DNA from: an uncultured Anaerotruncus sp.
GTDB taxonomy: Bacteria > Bacillota > Clostridia > Oscillospirales > Ruminococcaceae
Assembly (NCBI RefSeq): GCF_902490045.1
Contig: NZ_CABUCJ010000012.1
Span: 1-36,143 of the forward strand
Direction: 5' to 3'
Length of the DNA: 36,143 nucleotides
Both the position numbers and the translations under genes were made by a program. Positions 15,335 through 23,800 of the stretch are shown in pieces; position 1 is the first letter of the stretch, and each line of letters begins with the position of its first letter. The notes below the pieces were generated by a model that saw only the letters and a list, made by a program, of their open reading frames with translations, was not told the origin of the DNA and did not search any database.

Positions 15335-15355
15335 ATACTAATTTTTTATGTATTT

Positions 15356-15372
15356 GATAACTTTGAGTTATC
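15356..15372. promoter_or_regulatory. LysR-type operator-like palindrome
   Basis: GATAACTTTGAGTTATC is a 7-3-7 inverted repeat containing ATAAC-N5-GTTAT, that is the T-N11-A arrangement of LysR-family sites. Its centre lies about 65 bases upstream of the predicted start near 15299, the usual position of the recognition site of these activators. The half TTTGATAAC recurs just upstream of the LysR gene at 12149-12157. Confidence 0.55.
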
Positions 15373-15413
15373 TTATTTACTTTCCGCAGCCCCTCAAACC
15401 GATGCGTACACAT

Positions 15414-15457
15414 AAAAAAGGAGGGCCCGCGGTCAATTAGACCGCGGGTCCCCTTTT
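15414..15457 (-). terminator. Terminator of the accessory island's last gene
   Basis: Arms AAAAGG-GGG-CCGCGGTC and GACCGCGGG-CCCCTTTT (one mismatch) around AATTA; read on the minus strand it ends in CCTTTTTTATG. It lies 90 bases past the stop of the lipoprotein gene. Confidence 0.8.
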
Positions 15458-15547
15458 AGCAGTTTTACCTCATTCGCCAACTGGAAATCCTGACATTTTT
15501 AAATCGTGTTCTATGTACCTGAATCTTTGCATAAGCAAACAACAGTG

Positions 15548-16021
15548 TCATTTCTCTTCTACTGCGTAGTCCTCGATCTTCGTAAAGATGATTTCCGGGA
15601 TGCCTGTGCGCTCTTCCCACAAACCTATGACGTTGTATCGGAGCTCTTCATCGTCGAATTTATACGATCCGTGGAAATAAGCCTCATCGTAGACTGCGGG
15701 ATATTCGGCAGCATCAAAAATATCAAATTCTTTTGCATGATTAGAGAAAAGGATAAAAATATCCGTTTCTACTCCGTCAATCACATAGGTCCCAGTATAA
15801 ACCATGCGCTCATATTCTATCGGTTTCGTAGAATCAATAGCCTCTATCGGCGGTTGTATAATTTTAATTTCTACCGGTTCCGTAATGTTGAGCGTCAAAC
15901 CAAGCGTTTCATTTTGCCATACACCATATGGAAGCGTCCCTTGCATACTGACAGTACAGGCGGACAGAAGGTTGGCCATTATCAACGTGACCACCAGCAG
16001 GGCGTCAATTCGTTTTTTCAT
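15548..16021 (-). CDS. Small lipoprotein, possible orphan immunity protein
   Basis: 157 residues; the ATG at 16021 follows AGAGGGGAAGAAA. Signal MKKRIDALLVVTLIMANLLSAC with the lipid-anchor cysteine at 22. The mature part is acidic and beta-rich (GVWQNETLGLTLNITEP; YTGTYVIDGVETDIFILFS), somewhat like small lipocalin-type or copper-resistance-type beta barrels, but I cannot name a family. It is the last gene of the minus-strand Rhs region, behind the WG-repeat gene. Lipoproteins in this position can act as immunity proteins against toxins arriving from outside; that is only a positional inference. Codon use is less GC-rich than the core genes. Confidence 0.7.
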   Translation of the reverse strand: MKKRIDALLVVTLIMANLLSACTVSMQGTLPYGVWQNETLGLTLNITEPVEIKIIQPPIEAIDSTKPIEYERMVYTGTYVIDGVETDIFILFSNHAKEFDIFDAAEYPAVYDEAYFHGSYKFDDEELRYNVIGLWEERTGIPEIIFTKIEDYAVEEK

Positions 16022-16147
16022 TTTCTTCCCCTCTTTCTGATCACCATGAATGAAATCACTGTTCCAGAGTATTCCAATAAGGTGTGGACGCTCCGACGGT
16101 AGTCATAAGCTCGCACGGTCTTCCACATGGTTTTTATTCCATTTGGC

Positions 16148-16184
16148 AGGAGCGCCTGCGGCCAATTGTGCCGCAGGCGCTCCT
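16148..16184 (-). terminator. Strong hairpin after the WG-repeat gene
   Basis: Perfect 15-base arms AGGAGCGCCTGCGGC / GCCGCAGGCGCTCCT around CAATTGT. No marked T run follows on either strand, so termination may be partial. Confidence 0.65.
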
Positions 16185-16192
16185 GAATAAGT

Positions 16193-17395
16193 TTATGACC
16201 GCTTCGCCCGATTCCGGATTTTCTGTCCGTCTTGGTCGATATAGCACTTGTAACTGCCATCCTGATCACCGACGACTGCCAGGCCATCCTGAAAGTTTAA
16301 AACGTAGTCATACTGTGGAGAAATCATGACCTTTCCGGTCTGGTCGATAAATCCCCATTTGCCGTCCTGTTTCACGGCCGCCAATCCTTCCGAAAACGGC
16401 CGCGCAAGTTCAAACTGCAGAGGGATTACCAGTTCGCCCGAGGTATTGATATAGCCCCATTTACCATCCTGATAGATTGACGCCAAGCCTTCAGAAAAGT
16501 CGTATAACCCCAACGTGTCTGCATCACGTAAAAACAATTCCAAAGGTTCCGGTATGGACAGATACTGCCCTCCTTCGACCCCATTATAAGGATCGTATTT
16601 GCAGGCGATCAACTGATTTCCCTGCCCGTCGATATATCCCCATTTGCCTCCCATCATGACGGCAAGCCGTCCGTCCCGGTAGGACCCGGCCTCCTCAAAA
16701 CGGTAATCCGTCACAAGCTGAAAGTCCCGATTAATAACTGCATATTGTTTATCGCTCGCGAAAAATCGGATATCTCCATCCTTCCATCTGCCGACGACGG
16801 CCAACCCATTTGAAAAACTCCTTGTTTCGTTAAACCATTTCTCTGTTGCCAATTCCCCTTCGGTGTTTAGGTAAGAGGCCCTAATCATCCTTTCGCTGCC
16901 TGGAACCGGTGCGGCATATGGCAGAAGATTTGAGCAGGCAGCATAACCCTCGCTGAAAGTAAAGATTGACCTCTTGAAAACCCGGTCAGTGACCAATCTG
17001 CCTCTCTTATCGATCAGCAGTTGGCCGGACCATCTTGTATCAGTGTCAACAATTGCGATTCCTTCGTGGAACGAGTCGAACCAGCCTGGTTTACTCGCGT
17101 GAAAACGGTTGTCGGAAATTACGGTCCTCCCCTGGTTGTCAATGTAATCAACATACTCGAAAGTATTTCCGTCCATCCGTACTACCCCGGCCAGCCCTTC
17201 TCGGAATTGTTTTGCAATCCGATATTGCGGGCCAATCACAATGTACCCCTGCCGGTCCATATAGCCGTATAAGTCATCCCGCTCATATAGGTATAGGGGG
17301 CCGGGGGCCGGCTTTTGGACGGCTGCGATGAAGAGAACAGAGATTAAGAAAATTGCTGCAAGACTTAGTATTTTTTTAATGACAATTACCCCCAT
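16193..17395 (-). CDS. WG-repeat protein, membrane-anchored or exported
   Basis: About 400 residues from the ATG at 17395-17393. An upstream extension of the frame is only the shadow of an Rhs fragment, so I exclude it. The N-terminal hydrophobic stretch (IKKILSLAAIFLISVLFIAAV) is a signal or anchor. The rest is a run of WG-type repeats, each about 35-50 residues: YGYMDRQGYIVIGPQY, KWGYIDGQGNQLIACKYD, KWGYINTSGELVIPLQFE, KWGFIDQTGKVMISPQYD. Such beta-rich repeats mediate protein binding. The start codon overlaps the stop of the Rhs remnant at 17386-17649, where a toxin tip would be expected, so this gene was probably carried in with, or left behind by, a displaced Rhs tip and may be its immunity partner. 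No clear ribosome binding site precedes the ATG. Confidence 0.75.
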   Translation of the reverse strand: MGVIVIKKILSLAAIFLISVLFIAAVQKPAPGPLYLYERDDLYGYMDRQGYIVIGPQYRIAKQFREGLAGVVRMDGNTFEYVDYIDNQGRTVISDNRFHASKPGWFDSFHEGIAIVDTDTRWSGQLLIDKRGRLVTDRVFKRSIFTFSEGYAACSNLLPYAAPVPGSERMIRASYLNTEGELATEKWFNETRSFSNGLAVVGRWKDGDIRFFASDKQYAVINRDFQLVTDYRFEEAGSYRDGRLAVMMGGKWGYIDGQGNQLIACKYDPYNGVEGGQYLSIPEPLELFLRDADTLGLYDFSEGLASIYQDGKWGYINTSGELVIPLQFELARPFSEGLAAVKQDGKWGFIDQTGKVMISPQYDYVLNFQDGLAVVGDQDGSYKCYIDQDGQKIRNRAKRS

Positions 17396-17649
17396 CCGTA
17401 CCGCGCCGCGCCGTCCTGCTCCCGGGCAATCAGGTTCGTTCCGCGCAGGTATCTCGCGACGACGTTCCCAGCAGCGCCGATCTCCGCCGCGATATTCTGA
17501 CCGTCCCACAGGTGGATGGTGTCCGTCGCGTCCGCGCCGCTCCCATAAGTCTTGCCGTACCGCAGCCCGTCCGGCCGGTAGGTATAGGCCGTCCGCTCGC
17601 CATCCGCGTAGAGGGTACTATTTGGTTAAACCCATTATACCCTCTTTTC
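17386..17649 (-). pseudogene. Displaced Rhs core fragment (third copy), frameshifted, no toxin tip
   Basis: Read on the minus strand, this stretch matches the end of the Rhs core of the main gene, from the codons for RGYNGFNQ to LIAREQDGAA. It differs by scattered substitutions and by a one-base loss near the start. The in-frame part ends RYGWG-stop (TAA 17388-17386), so the remaining core, the RxxxYDPxTGRF motif and any toxin are gone. The WG-repeat gene begins within its last codons. It is the oldest-looking of three core copies in the island. Confidence 0.75.
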
Positions 17650-17720
17650 CCCCGCGAGACAACGGATCAAAGGACTACTTTGTAACTATTAAGAATATAT
17701 AATCCTCATAAAAAGAAGCA

Positions 17721-17744
17721 AGCCGCTACCAATAAGCAGCGGCT
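17721..17744 (-). terminator. Terminator after the membrane protein gene
   Basis: Stem AGCCGCT / AGCGGCT, followed on the minus strand by TTGCTTCTTTTTATG, 18 bases past the stop at 17762. Confidence 0.65.
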
Positions 17745-17761
17745 CAATATAAAAATTCATT

Positions 17762-18181
17762 CTAAAACTTATATCGATTTTTTCGCCTCATAAAAGAACG
17801 GCTTCTTCTGTAATCCAGATAATAAAACCATACTCCAAGAAAACCATTTATAGCCCAGAGTCCCAGGAGCACAAGCCCAGGGTGCTGAACAAATTCCCTC
17901 GTCTCTCCAATAGACCACCAATAGATATATTTTATCTGATACCAGATACTCAGGCAAAAAGCCACCACCGAAAAAACCATATTATATAATGTGACTACCC
18001 TGGTATCCTTCGGATACAGGAATTTTATGATCTTCGGCGGCTTCCACTTGGCGTAGTTTTTTTCTCGTATTGGGAGCGCCCTCTCCGTAAATATCCACAT
18101 TAAAACCATCATTACAAAACCTACATAACCAGTCCGTAACAAATTGTCGCCCCCATTCTTATTATGCAGTGCGCCTTGCAT
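17762..18181 (-). CDS. Three-helix membrane protein, probable immunity partner of the displaced Rhs tip
   Basis: About 139 residues if it starts at the ATG at 18181, overlapping the end of the toxin-like gene by 20 bases; a TTG at 18142 is an alternative start. Frames starting further upstream would overlap the toxin tip much more. Three hydrophobic segments are seen: TGYVGFVMMVLMWIF, MVFSVVAFCLSIWYQIKYIY and LVLLGLWAINGFLGVWFYYL. The C-terminus is very basic (DYRRSRSFMRRKNRYKF). The position directly behind a toxin tip with overlapping ends is the classical place of an immunity gene, and a membrane protein would suit a membrane-acting or membrane-crossing toxin. No sequence family recognised. 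Confidence 0.65.
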   Translation of the reverse strand: MQGALHNKNGGDNLLRTGYVGFVMMVLMWIFTERALPIREKNYAKWKPPKIIKFLYPKDTRVVTLYNMVFSVVAFCLSIWYQIKYIYWWSIGETREFVQHPGLVLLGLWAINGFLGVWFYYLDYRRSRSFMRRKNRYKF

Positions 18182-19229
18182 TTCGTTCTCTGCGTTCTTG
18201 GAATTCTCTATCCCTCCGTCTCGGCTGATTAAATAAGCCACCAAGATTGTCAAGCAGATCTTGCAACCAATCGGAAATCTTCCCTCCGAACTTGACAAGA
18301 GACTCCTGCCCTAAGGTAATCATATTCCCGGCGAATGTACGAATGCCGGAAGACAGTACTGACCCCGAAATGATTTTTTCAATATTAAATAAGGCGATCT
18401 CTTTGACAAAACGGTCTCCCATCATTTCACTAAGTTTTGCATGAGATAAAACATCGTTAAGATCGTCCAGCACGACTTTGCCGTTTCCACCAATCCATCC
18501 CGCAAAAGCACTTAACCCTGCGCTTACTGCCATTGCCAATGGGTCAATTTCTTCTCCATTCACTTTCTGCGTTCCCGCATAAGCGCCCGCGCCTATAATA
18601 GCGTCCAGAGCCATAACGATTGGCATTCCGATTCCCGAGCCAGACAGTGCTCCTGTACCTGCACCTGCCCCCGCATTAATACCAACCTCTTTCCAGTTTA
18701 TATTGTCCCAACCCTTTGTAAATCCCTGTACGGCTATATTGAATCCACCGCCAATCAAGGCACCGATCCCTGCGCCCACGCCCATGGATATGAGCAGTGC
18801 AAGCGCCGCTGCCGATAAGGCAAAATTACCCGTAACGTCAACATATTTGATCGGATCGTTATGGCAGTAGGTGTAGATATTGAGGCTGAGTGGGTCAACT
18901 GCTTTCTTGTCTCCCGGCAAAGAAATCTCGGCACTGCGCGTAGAGTCTTCGGCAGTAAACCTTCCGGTCCTTGGATCGTAGCTTCTCGCGCGCAGGTAGT
19001 AATCGCCCGTCTCGCGGTCGAAGTATTCCCCGCAGTACCTAAACGGGTTCACATCCAGCGGCTCCGGGTTCTCCTCGTTGCCGAAGGCGTCGTACCGGTA
19101 GTTCTTCAGCTGGTTTCCCAGCGCGTCCAGCCGCTGCGTCACGTCTCCGTGCGCGTTGAAGAGGTAGTACTGCGCCGCGCCGTCCTGCTCGCGGGCAATC
19201 AGGTTCGCCCCGCGCAGGTATCTCGCCAC
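18162..19229 (-). CDS. Displaced Rhs tip: core end plus a different C-terminal toxin-like domain
   Basis: The frame homologous to the main Rhs gene is open from about 19406; the first start codon is GTG at 19229 (VARYLRGANL), giving 355 residues. Residues 1-93 nearly equal the main Rhs core up to YDPRTGRFTAED. The sequence then diverges completely. A second hallmark LNIYTYCHNDPIKYVDVTG follows, then long Gly/Ala-rich hydrophobic stretches (GVGAGIGALIGG; INAGAGAGTGALSGSGIG), and a charged, helical end finishing RRRDREFQERRERNARRTA. No known nuclease motif is visible. Lacking the N-terminal cage, it is best seen as an orphan tip that can be recombined onto the main gene, with its immunity gene next to it. 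The two small deletions near its 5' end sum to 12 bases, so the frame is kept. Confidence 0.75.
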   Translation of the reverse strand: MARYLRGANLIAREQDGAAQYYLFNAHGDVTQRLDALGNQLKNYRYDAFGNEENPEPLDVNPFRYCGEYFDRETGDYYLRARSYDPRTGRFTAEDSTRSAEISLPGDKKAVDPLSLNIYTYCHNDPIKYVDVTGNFALSAAALALLISMGVGAGIGALIGGGFNIAVQGFTKGWDNINWKEVGINAGAGAGTGALSGSGIGMPIVMALDAIIGAGAYAGTQKVNGEEIDPLAMAVSAGLSAFAGWIGGNGKVVLDDLNDVLSHAKLSEMMGDRFVKEIALFNIEKIISGSVLSSGIRTFAGNMITLGQESLVKFGGKISDWLQDLLDNLGGLFNQPRRRDREFQERRERNARRTA

Positions 19230-19409
19230 GACGTTCCCCGCCGCGCCGATCTCCCCCGCGATATTCTGACCGTCCCACAGGTGGATGACGCCCGTCGCGT
19301 CCGCGCCGCTCCCATAGGTCTTGCCGTACCGCAGCCCGTCGGGCCGGTAGGTGTAGGCCGTCCGCGTAGAGGAATACCATCTGATTAAACCATTATATCC
19401 TCTTATTTC
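18946..19409 (-). repeat. Rhs core repeat, copy 2
   Basis: Near-identical to 21434-21909 in the main Rhs gene, apart from a few substitutions and deletions of 11 and 1 bases near the right end. Long blocks (for instance about 19027-19360) show almost no difference. A shorter, more diverged copy lies at 17403-17649. All three end on the right at the codons for E-I-R-G-Y-N-G. Such homology is the substrate for tip exchange by recombination. Confidence 0.9.
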
Positions 19410-19492
19410 TCACGCAGCAACAATTTACTTTCTTTTCCAATAATTATAGAATAAAGAAGCAGAGCAGCACTTAACACTGGGGAGGGAATAGA

Positions 19493-19873
19493 ATGGGGTT
19501 CTCCCGTGAAGTAGCAGTCGGCATAAAAGCACTTTTTTCCATAATTTCAATATTTATTCTTATTATGGAGTGGAGAAAATATCGGAGAATTGTAAAATAT
19601 GGAGTATGTTATACGGCCACAGTTGTTGGCTTCAAAGGATACTTTTTTCCCTGCACCATTGTTCAATTTAACGTGAATGGCAAAGTGGTAGAAGATAAAC
19701 TTTCTTGTGGAACGGCCCAAAACCCGCCATTGGGGGGGATGATTAACGTCTACTATTGGGAAGAATATTATGATGAAATCATTTCGGAAACTGATTCCAA
19801 TGGTGTAAACTCAAAATTTTTAATGGTCATTTTTTGCGGTTTAATATTTTTTTCTTTATGGACCTTCGCGTGA
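19493..19873 (+). CDS. Small membrane protein, DUF3592-like
   Basis: 126 residues on the opposite strand to its neighbours; the ATG at 19493 follows GGGGAGGGAATAG. Helix 1 is IKALFSIISIFILIM, then a short beta domain (GVCYTATVVGFKGYFFPCTIVQFNVNGK...; NVYYWEEYYDE), and helix 2 is MVIFCGLIFFSLWTF at the end. The arrangement helix - 'YTATVVGFK ... VQFNVNGK' - helix resembles DUF3592 proteins. It is AT-richer than the core genes and lies between the TPR gene and a displaced Rhs tip, so it may be a cargo or immunity gene that entered with a tip cassette. A TAGAAT -10-like element lies near 19447. Confidence 0.7.
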   Translation: MGFSREVAVGIKALFSIISIFILIMEWRKYRRIVKYGVCYTATVVGFKGYFFPCTIVQFNVNGKVVEDKLSCGTAQNPPLGGMINVYYWEEYYDEIISETDSNGVNSKFLMVIFCGLIFFSLWTFA

Positions 19874-19874
19874 A

Positions 19875-19905
19875 AAAAGCGCCCCTGCCGAGCAGGGGCG
19901 CTTTT
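19875..19905. terminator. Bidirectional terminator between convergent genes
   Basis: Arms AAAAGCGCCCCTGC / GCAGGGGCGCTTTT with a 3-base loop, shared by the plus-strand membrane gene (stop 19873) and the minus-strand TPR gene (stop 19918). Confidence 0.88.
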
Positions 19906-19917
19906 GCGCCATACGAA

Positions 19918-20826
19918 TTAAAGGTTGCATTCTGGATGCAATTTACACCCAATGTAATAACAGCCTCGCTTTAATAACGGCTGAAACTTGTAAGACTTGA
20001 TCAGGCCGTCCCGATAATCCTTGTCCATATATATCTTTCGGATCTCACAAATCTCCCTTCTTGCATTATAATTATATTCTCCTAGAATTTTTTCTTGTAA
20101 AACTTTGTATTTTTTAGCCTCGTCGGCAAGTCCAAGACTAAACATACAATCAAACACCATCGCCATTACAACTGGCGGAACCGCCCAAGAAACGAACATG
20201 TCTTCAACCAAGCTCTTTGCTAAAGTTAACTCTTGGCACAAATAGGCTAAAACAAAGGTATCCAATTCAATGTGAGGGATTTTCGCTGCTAACACTTTCT
20301 CCAAAGCATTCCTGCCTTTTGAAACGTCATAGTTAATCAAAGAGTATACATACACTAAACTCTCATCCATATCTTTTCCATCCAAGATGCTCTGTTCAAA
20401 GGATTTTTCTAAATACTTTGTTGATACCCTGTAACCTCTCAACAAAAACTGTACTACTCCTAAGTTGTAGGGTGCTATGGCATCTTCCCCCAACTCGATT
20501 GCTTTAAGAAAATAATTTTTTGCCTTTTCCAACTCACCTTGATCATAGTATGCACTACCAAGTGCCAATAAGTTCTTTGGAGATGACACGCCTAACCTCC
20601 TTGCCCGCTCCAAATATTTAATTCCCAAAGCTAGTGATTTTCGTACTTTTCCAGACTTTAATAAAAGCCCTTCTGTAGTATAGAACACCCCAAGATTGTT
20701 AAAACACAGCGCTTCAGGATATTCTTTTGTATTCTCGCGAAAGCAAGCCTGAGCTTCAAAAAAGTCCCCTTGATTAAGCTTTTCCAATGCAAGATTATTC
20801 ATTTCATCTAACCTGTTTCGTTTCAT
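19918..20826 (-). CDS. TPR/Sel1-like repeat protein, candidate immunity protein of the main Rhs toxin
   Basis: 302 residues; the ATG at 20826 follows GAGGTG and lies 15 bases after the Rhs stop. It has a helical repeat build: NNLALEKLNQGDFFEAQACFRE, NLLALGSAYYDQGELEKAKNYF and IAPYNLGVVQFLLRGYRVSTKYLE are tetratricopeptide-type units in residues 8-145. The C-terminal half is less regular and ends in a Cys-containing tail (GCYYIGCKLHPEC). No signal peptide, so cytoplasmic. Directly behind an Rhs toxin tip, and AT-richer than the Rhs gene, it fits the place of an immunity gene. TPR proteins are not the commonest immunity type, so an accessory role is possible. Confidence 0.75.
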   Translation of the reverse strand: MKRNRLDEMNNLALEKLNQGDFFEAQACFRENTKEYPEALCFNNLGVFYTTEGLLLKSGKVRKSLALGIKYLERARRLGVSSPKNLLALGSAYYDQGELEKAKNYFLKAIELGEDAIAPYNLGVVQFLLRGYRVSTKYLEKSFEQSILDGKDMDESLVYVYSLINYDVSKGRNALEKVLAAKIPHIELDTFVLAYLCQELTLAKSLVEDMFVSWAVPPVVMAMVFDCMFSLGLADEAKKYKVLQEKILGEYNYNARREICEIRKIYMDKDYRDGLIKSYKFQPLLKRGCYYIGCKLHPECNL

Positions 20827-20841
20827 ATCGTATGCACCTCA

Positions 20842-23800
20842 TCAAATTGCAATTAGAATTGCAAAGCTACTAGCTAACCACCATAATAACATAATAAATA
20901 AAAGTATCAATCCCAACGCTAGAACTCCCACCCAGATATCCGGATCCATATACGGTGTGTTTTGTGCAGGTGCTGGCACGGGTATTTCTGGCAAATTTGG
21001 AGCTTTTCCAGCACCTGGGCGCTCGTGGCCACCAGGATACCGGTTAACATAACCTTTTCCATCTGGGCGGTTTACATCCCAGTGTCCCCCGCCATGCGCT
21101 TGGGGAGTCCCGTCGGGCCGAGGAACCCATACATTTCCGTTTTTGTCGATCCATCCTCTTTCACCAGATTTTGTTTTCCCTTCTTTAGGTCCACCTTTAG
21201 GCGCGACATATCCATCTTTTTCTGTCGGAGGGGTCTTTTTATCAACAGCACATCCACTGGGATCTTCGAATCTTAGTGGATTATTTATGCAATAAGGATA
21301 CAGATTGTGGCTGAGTGAATCTTCAATTATAAATAATCCATTTTCTATATCATTAAAGACTCCGCCTGTCAGTTCTATATCCTGATAGTTACCATAAGGG
21401 TCAAAAATGTTCATTTTTCTGGCCAAAATGGGGTCCTCGGCAGTAAACCTTCCGGTCCTCGGGTCGTAGCTTCTCGCGCGCAGGTAGTAGTCGCCCGTCT
21501 CGCGGTCGAAGTATTCCCCGCAGTACCTAAAAGGGTTCACGTCCAGCGGCTCCGGGTTCTCCTCGTTGCCGAAGGCGTCGTACCGGTAGTTCTTCAGCTG
21601 GTTTCCCAGCGCGTCCAGCCGCTGCGTCACGTCTCCGTGCGCGTTGAAGAGGTAGTACTGCGCCGCGCCGTCCTGCTCGCGGGCAATCAGGTTCGCCCCG
21701 CGCAGGTATCTCGCCACGACGTTCCCCGCCGCGCCGATCTCCCCCGCGATATTCTGACCGTCCCACAGGTGGATGACGCCCGTCGCGTCCGCGCCGCTCC
21801 CATAGGTCTTGCCGTACCGCAGCCCGTCGGGCCGGTAGGTGTAGGCCGTCCGCTCGCCGTCCGCGTAGAGGGATACCATCTGATTAAATCCATTATACCC
21901 TCTTATTTCCAATGTGGCAATATCGCGGCGGAATCCGTTCGGGACATACCCCACGCGCGGCGCCGTCCCGTCGTCCGGCCCGGTTTTGCTCCACTCCCGG
22001 TACACCTGGTTGCCGTTGCCGTCGTAGCGGTAACGGAAGGTTTCCACAGTATCCTTCTCCCGCTTTTCTTCAGCCAACAGCCAGTTGTTGGGATGGTAGC
22101 TGTAGGTGGTCGTGTAGGTCTCGCCGCCCGTTACCGTCATGGTGGAGCGGTTGGAGAAGCGGTCGTAGGAATAGGCAATCGTATTGCCCTCCGCCTCGCT
22201 CTCCTGCGCGAGCCTGCCCATGCTGTCGTAGACGTAGCTCGTCACCCTTCCATCCGCCTCGGTCCTGCTCTTCTGGTTGCCATCGAGGTAGTAAGTGTAG
22301 GAGAAGGAGGAAACCGTCCTGTCTCCGCGCTTATTTTCAAGCGTGGTCACGAGGTTCGCCGCGTTATAGGCATAGGCGGTCGCAAGTCCGCTTTCAGGGT
22401 ATTCGAGCGAGGCGCGGTTCCCGTTGTCGTCATAGGCATACCGCGCGATCACCGTCCCGCCTTTTTTTACCTCTGCCAGACGGTTGAGGCTGTCATAGGC
22501 ATAGCTGAGGGAGATCTCCGTCACACCGTTTCGCGTGAGGGTGAAGCCGGTGCGGTTGCCTGCCGCGTCGTAGGCATAGCTCTTGACAACGCCGTCCGAT
22601 TCCACCTGCTCCACGAGCCAGCCCTGCGCGTCGTAACGGTTGGTCACCGTGAGGGTGCCGTTCACGTCGGACAGATTCTGTCCCGTCCTGGTGTAACTGT
22701 GGGTAATGCTCTCCACCGTGCCGTCCACCGTCGCCGTCTCGGAGAGCACGCGATCCAGCGCGTCGTAGGCATAGACGGTCGTGACCCCGTTTCGGTCGGT
22801 TTTGCTCACCAGCCGCCCCACCGCATCATAGGCGTTGGTTTCCACAAGATAGAGCGGATCATCTGCCGGAAGCGCGTTGCTGCGCGGGTCCACCATTTTG
22901 GTGACCTTGCCGAAGCGGTTGTATTCGCAGGTGGTTTTGGCCGCGCCGTCGAGGGAATCGCCGAGCACGCCGGAATACATCACGGTCTTGTTGCCCACCG
23001 CGTCGTATTCATACCGCGTGCGGTTTCCGCTTCCGTCCGTTTCGAACAGGATCGTGTCAATGACACGGTTCCGGTCGTCATAGCGGTATTCGGTCCTCCG
23101 CCATGTCTCTGTCTCGCCCGGCGCGCTGCACAGCACCTCCTGCCGCAGGACGTTGCCCGCCGCGTCGTAGAAGTACCGCGAAACGGCGCAGGCATCACCC
23201 TCAAACGGGGATTCCTGCCGGAGCAGCCGCCCCGCCGCATCGTAGGCAAAGCGTGTGACGTTCCCTTTGGTGTCGGTCGCGGAGACCTTGTTCCCGAGCG
23301 CGTCGTAGGCCGCTAGAGTCGTTTTGCCCGCCGCGTTCGTCTCCTTCACCACCCGACCGACGTGGTCATATTCCCAGGTGGTCACATTGCCGTTCGGGTC
23401 GATTGTGGAGATCCTGTTGCCCAGCTTATCATAGCCGTGGACATTGACGGAATCCACAGGTCCTTTCACGCGCTCTTCAACCACACGGCCGAGCTGGTCG
23501 CTGGTCGTCTGTGTGATCACGGAGGGCGCGGCGGCGTCCCCGTCAACCGTCTTGGTTACGCGCGAATACCTGCTCTCCACGACAGGTTCATAGACGGCGG
23601 TTTCCTTGTAAAGTTCCGTATCCGCCGCGTCCGTCACCGTCTTGGAAATCACATTGCCGTAGAGGTCGTAGGTCTGCGCTGTGCGGTTTTTGATCGCTCC
23701 GTCCCCGCCGTAGGCCGCCTGCTCAGTCATCCGCTCGAGGTGATCGTATGCAAACGACGCCACCGGGATCTCCGCCTCCCCGTCCAACAGGGATTCCCTC

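Noticed and set aside
16018..16287. 89-codon minus frame between the lipoprotein and the WG-repeat gene
   Set aside because: It runs through the strong hairpin at 16148-16184 and overlaps both neighbours, with no binding site.
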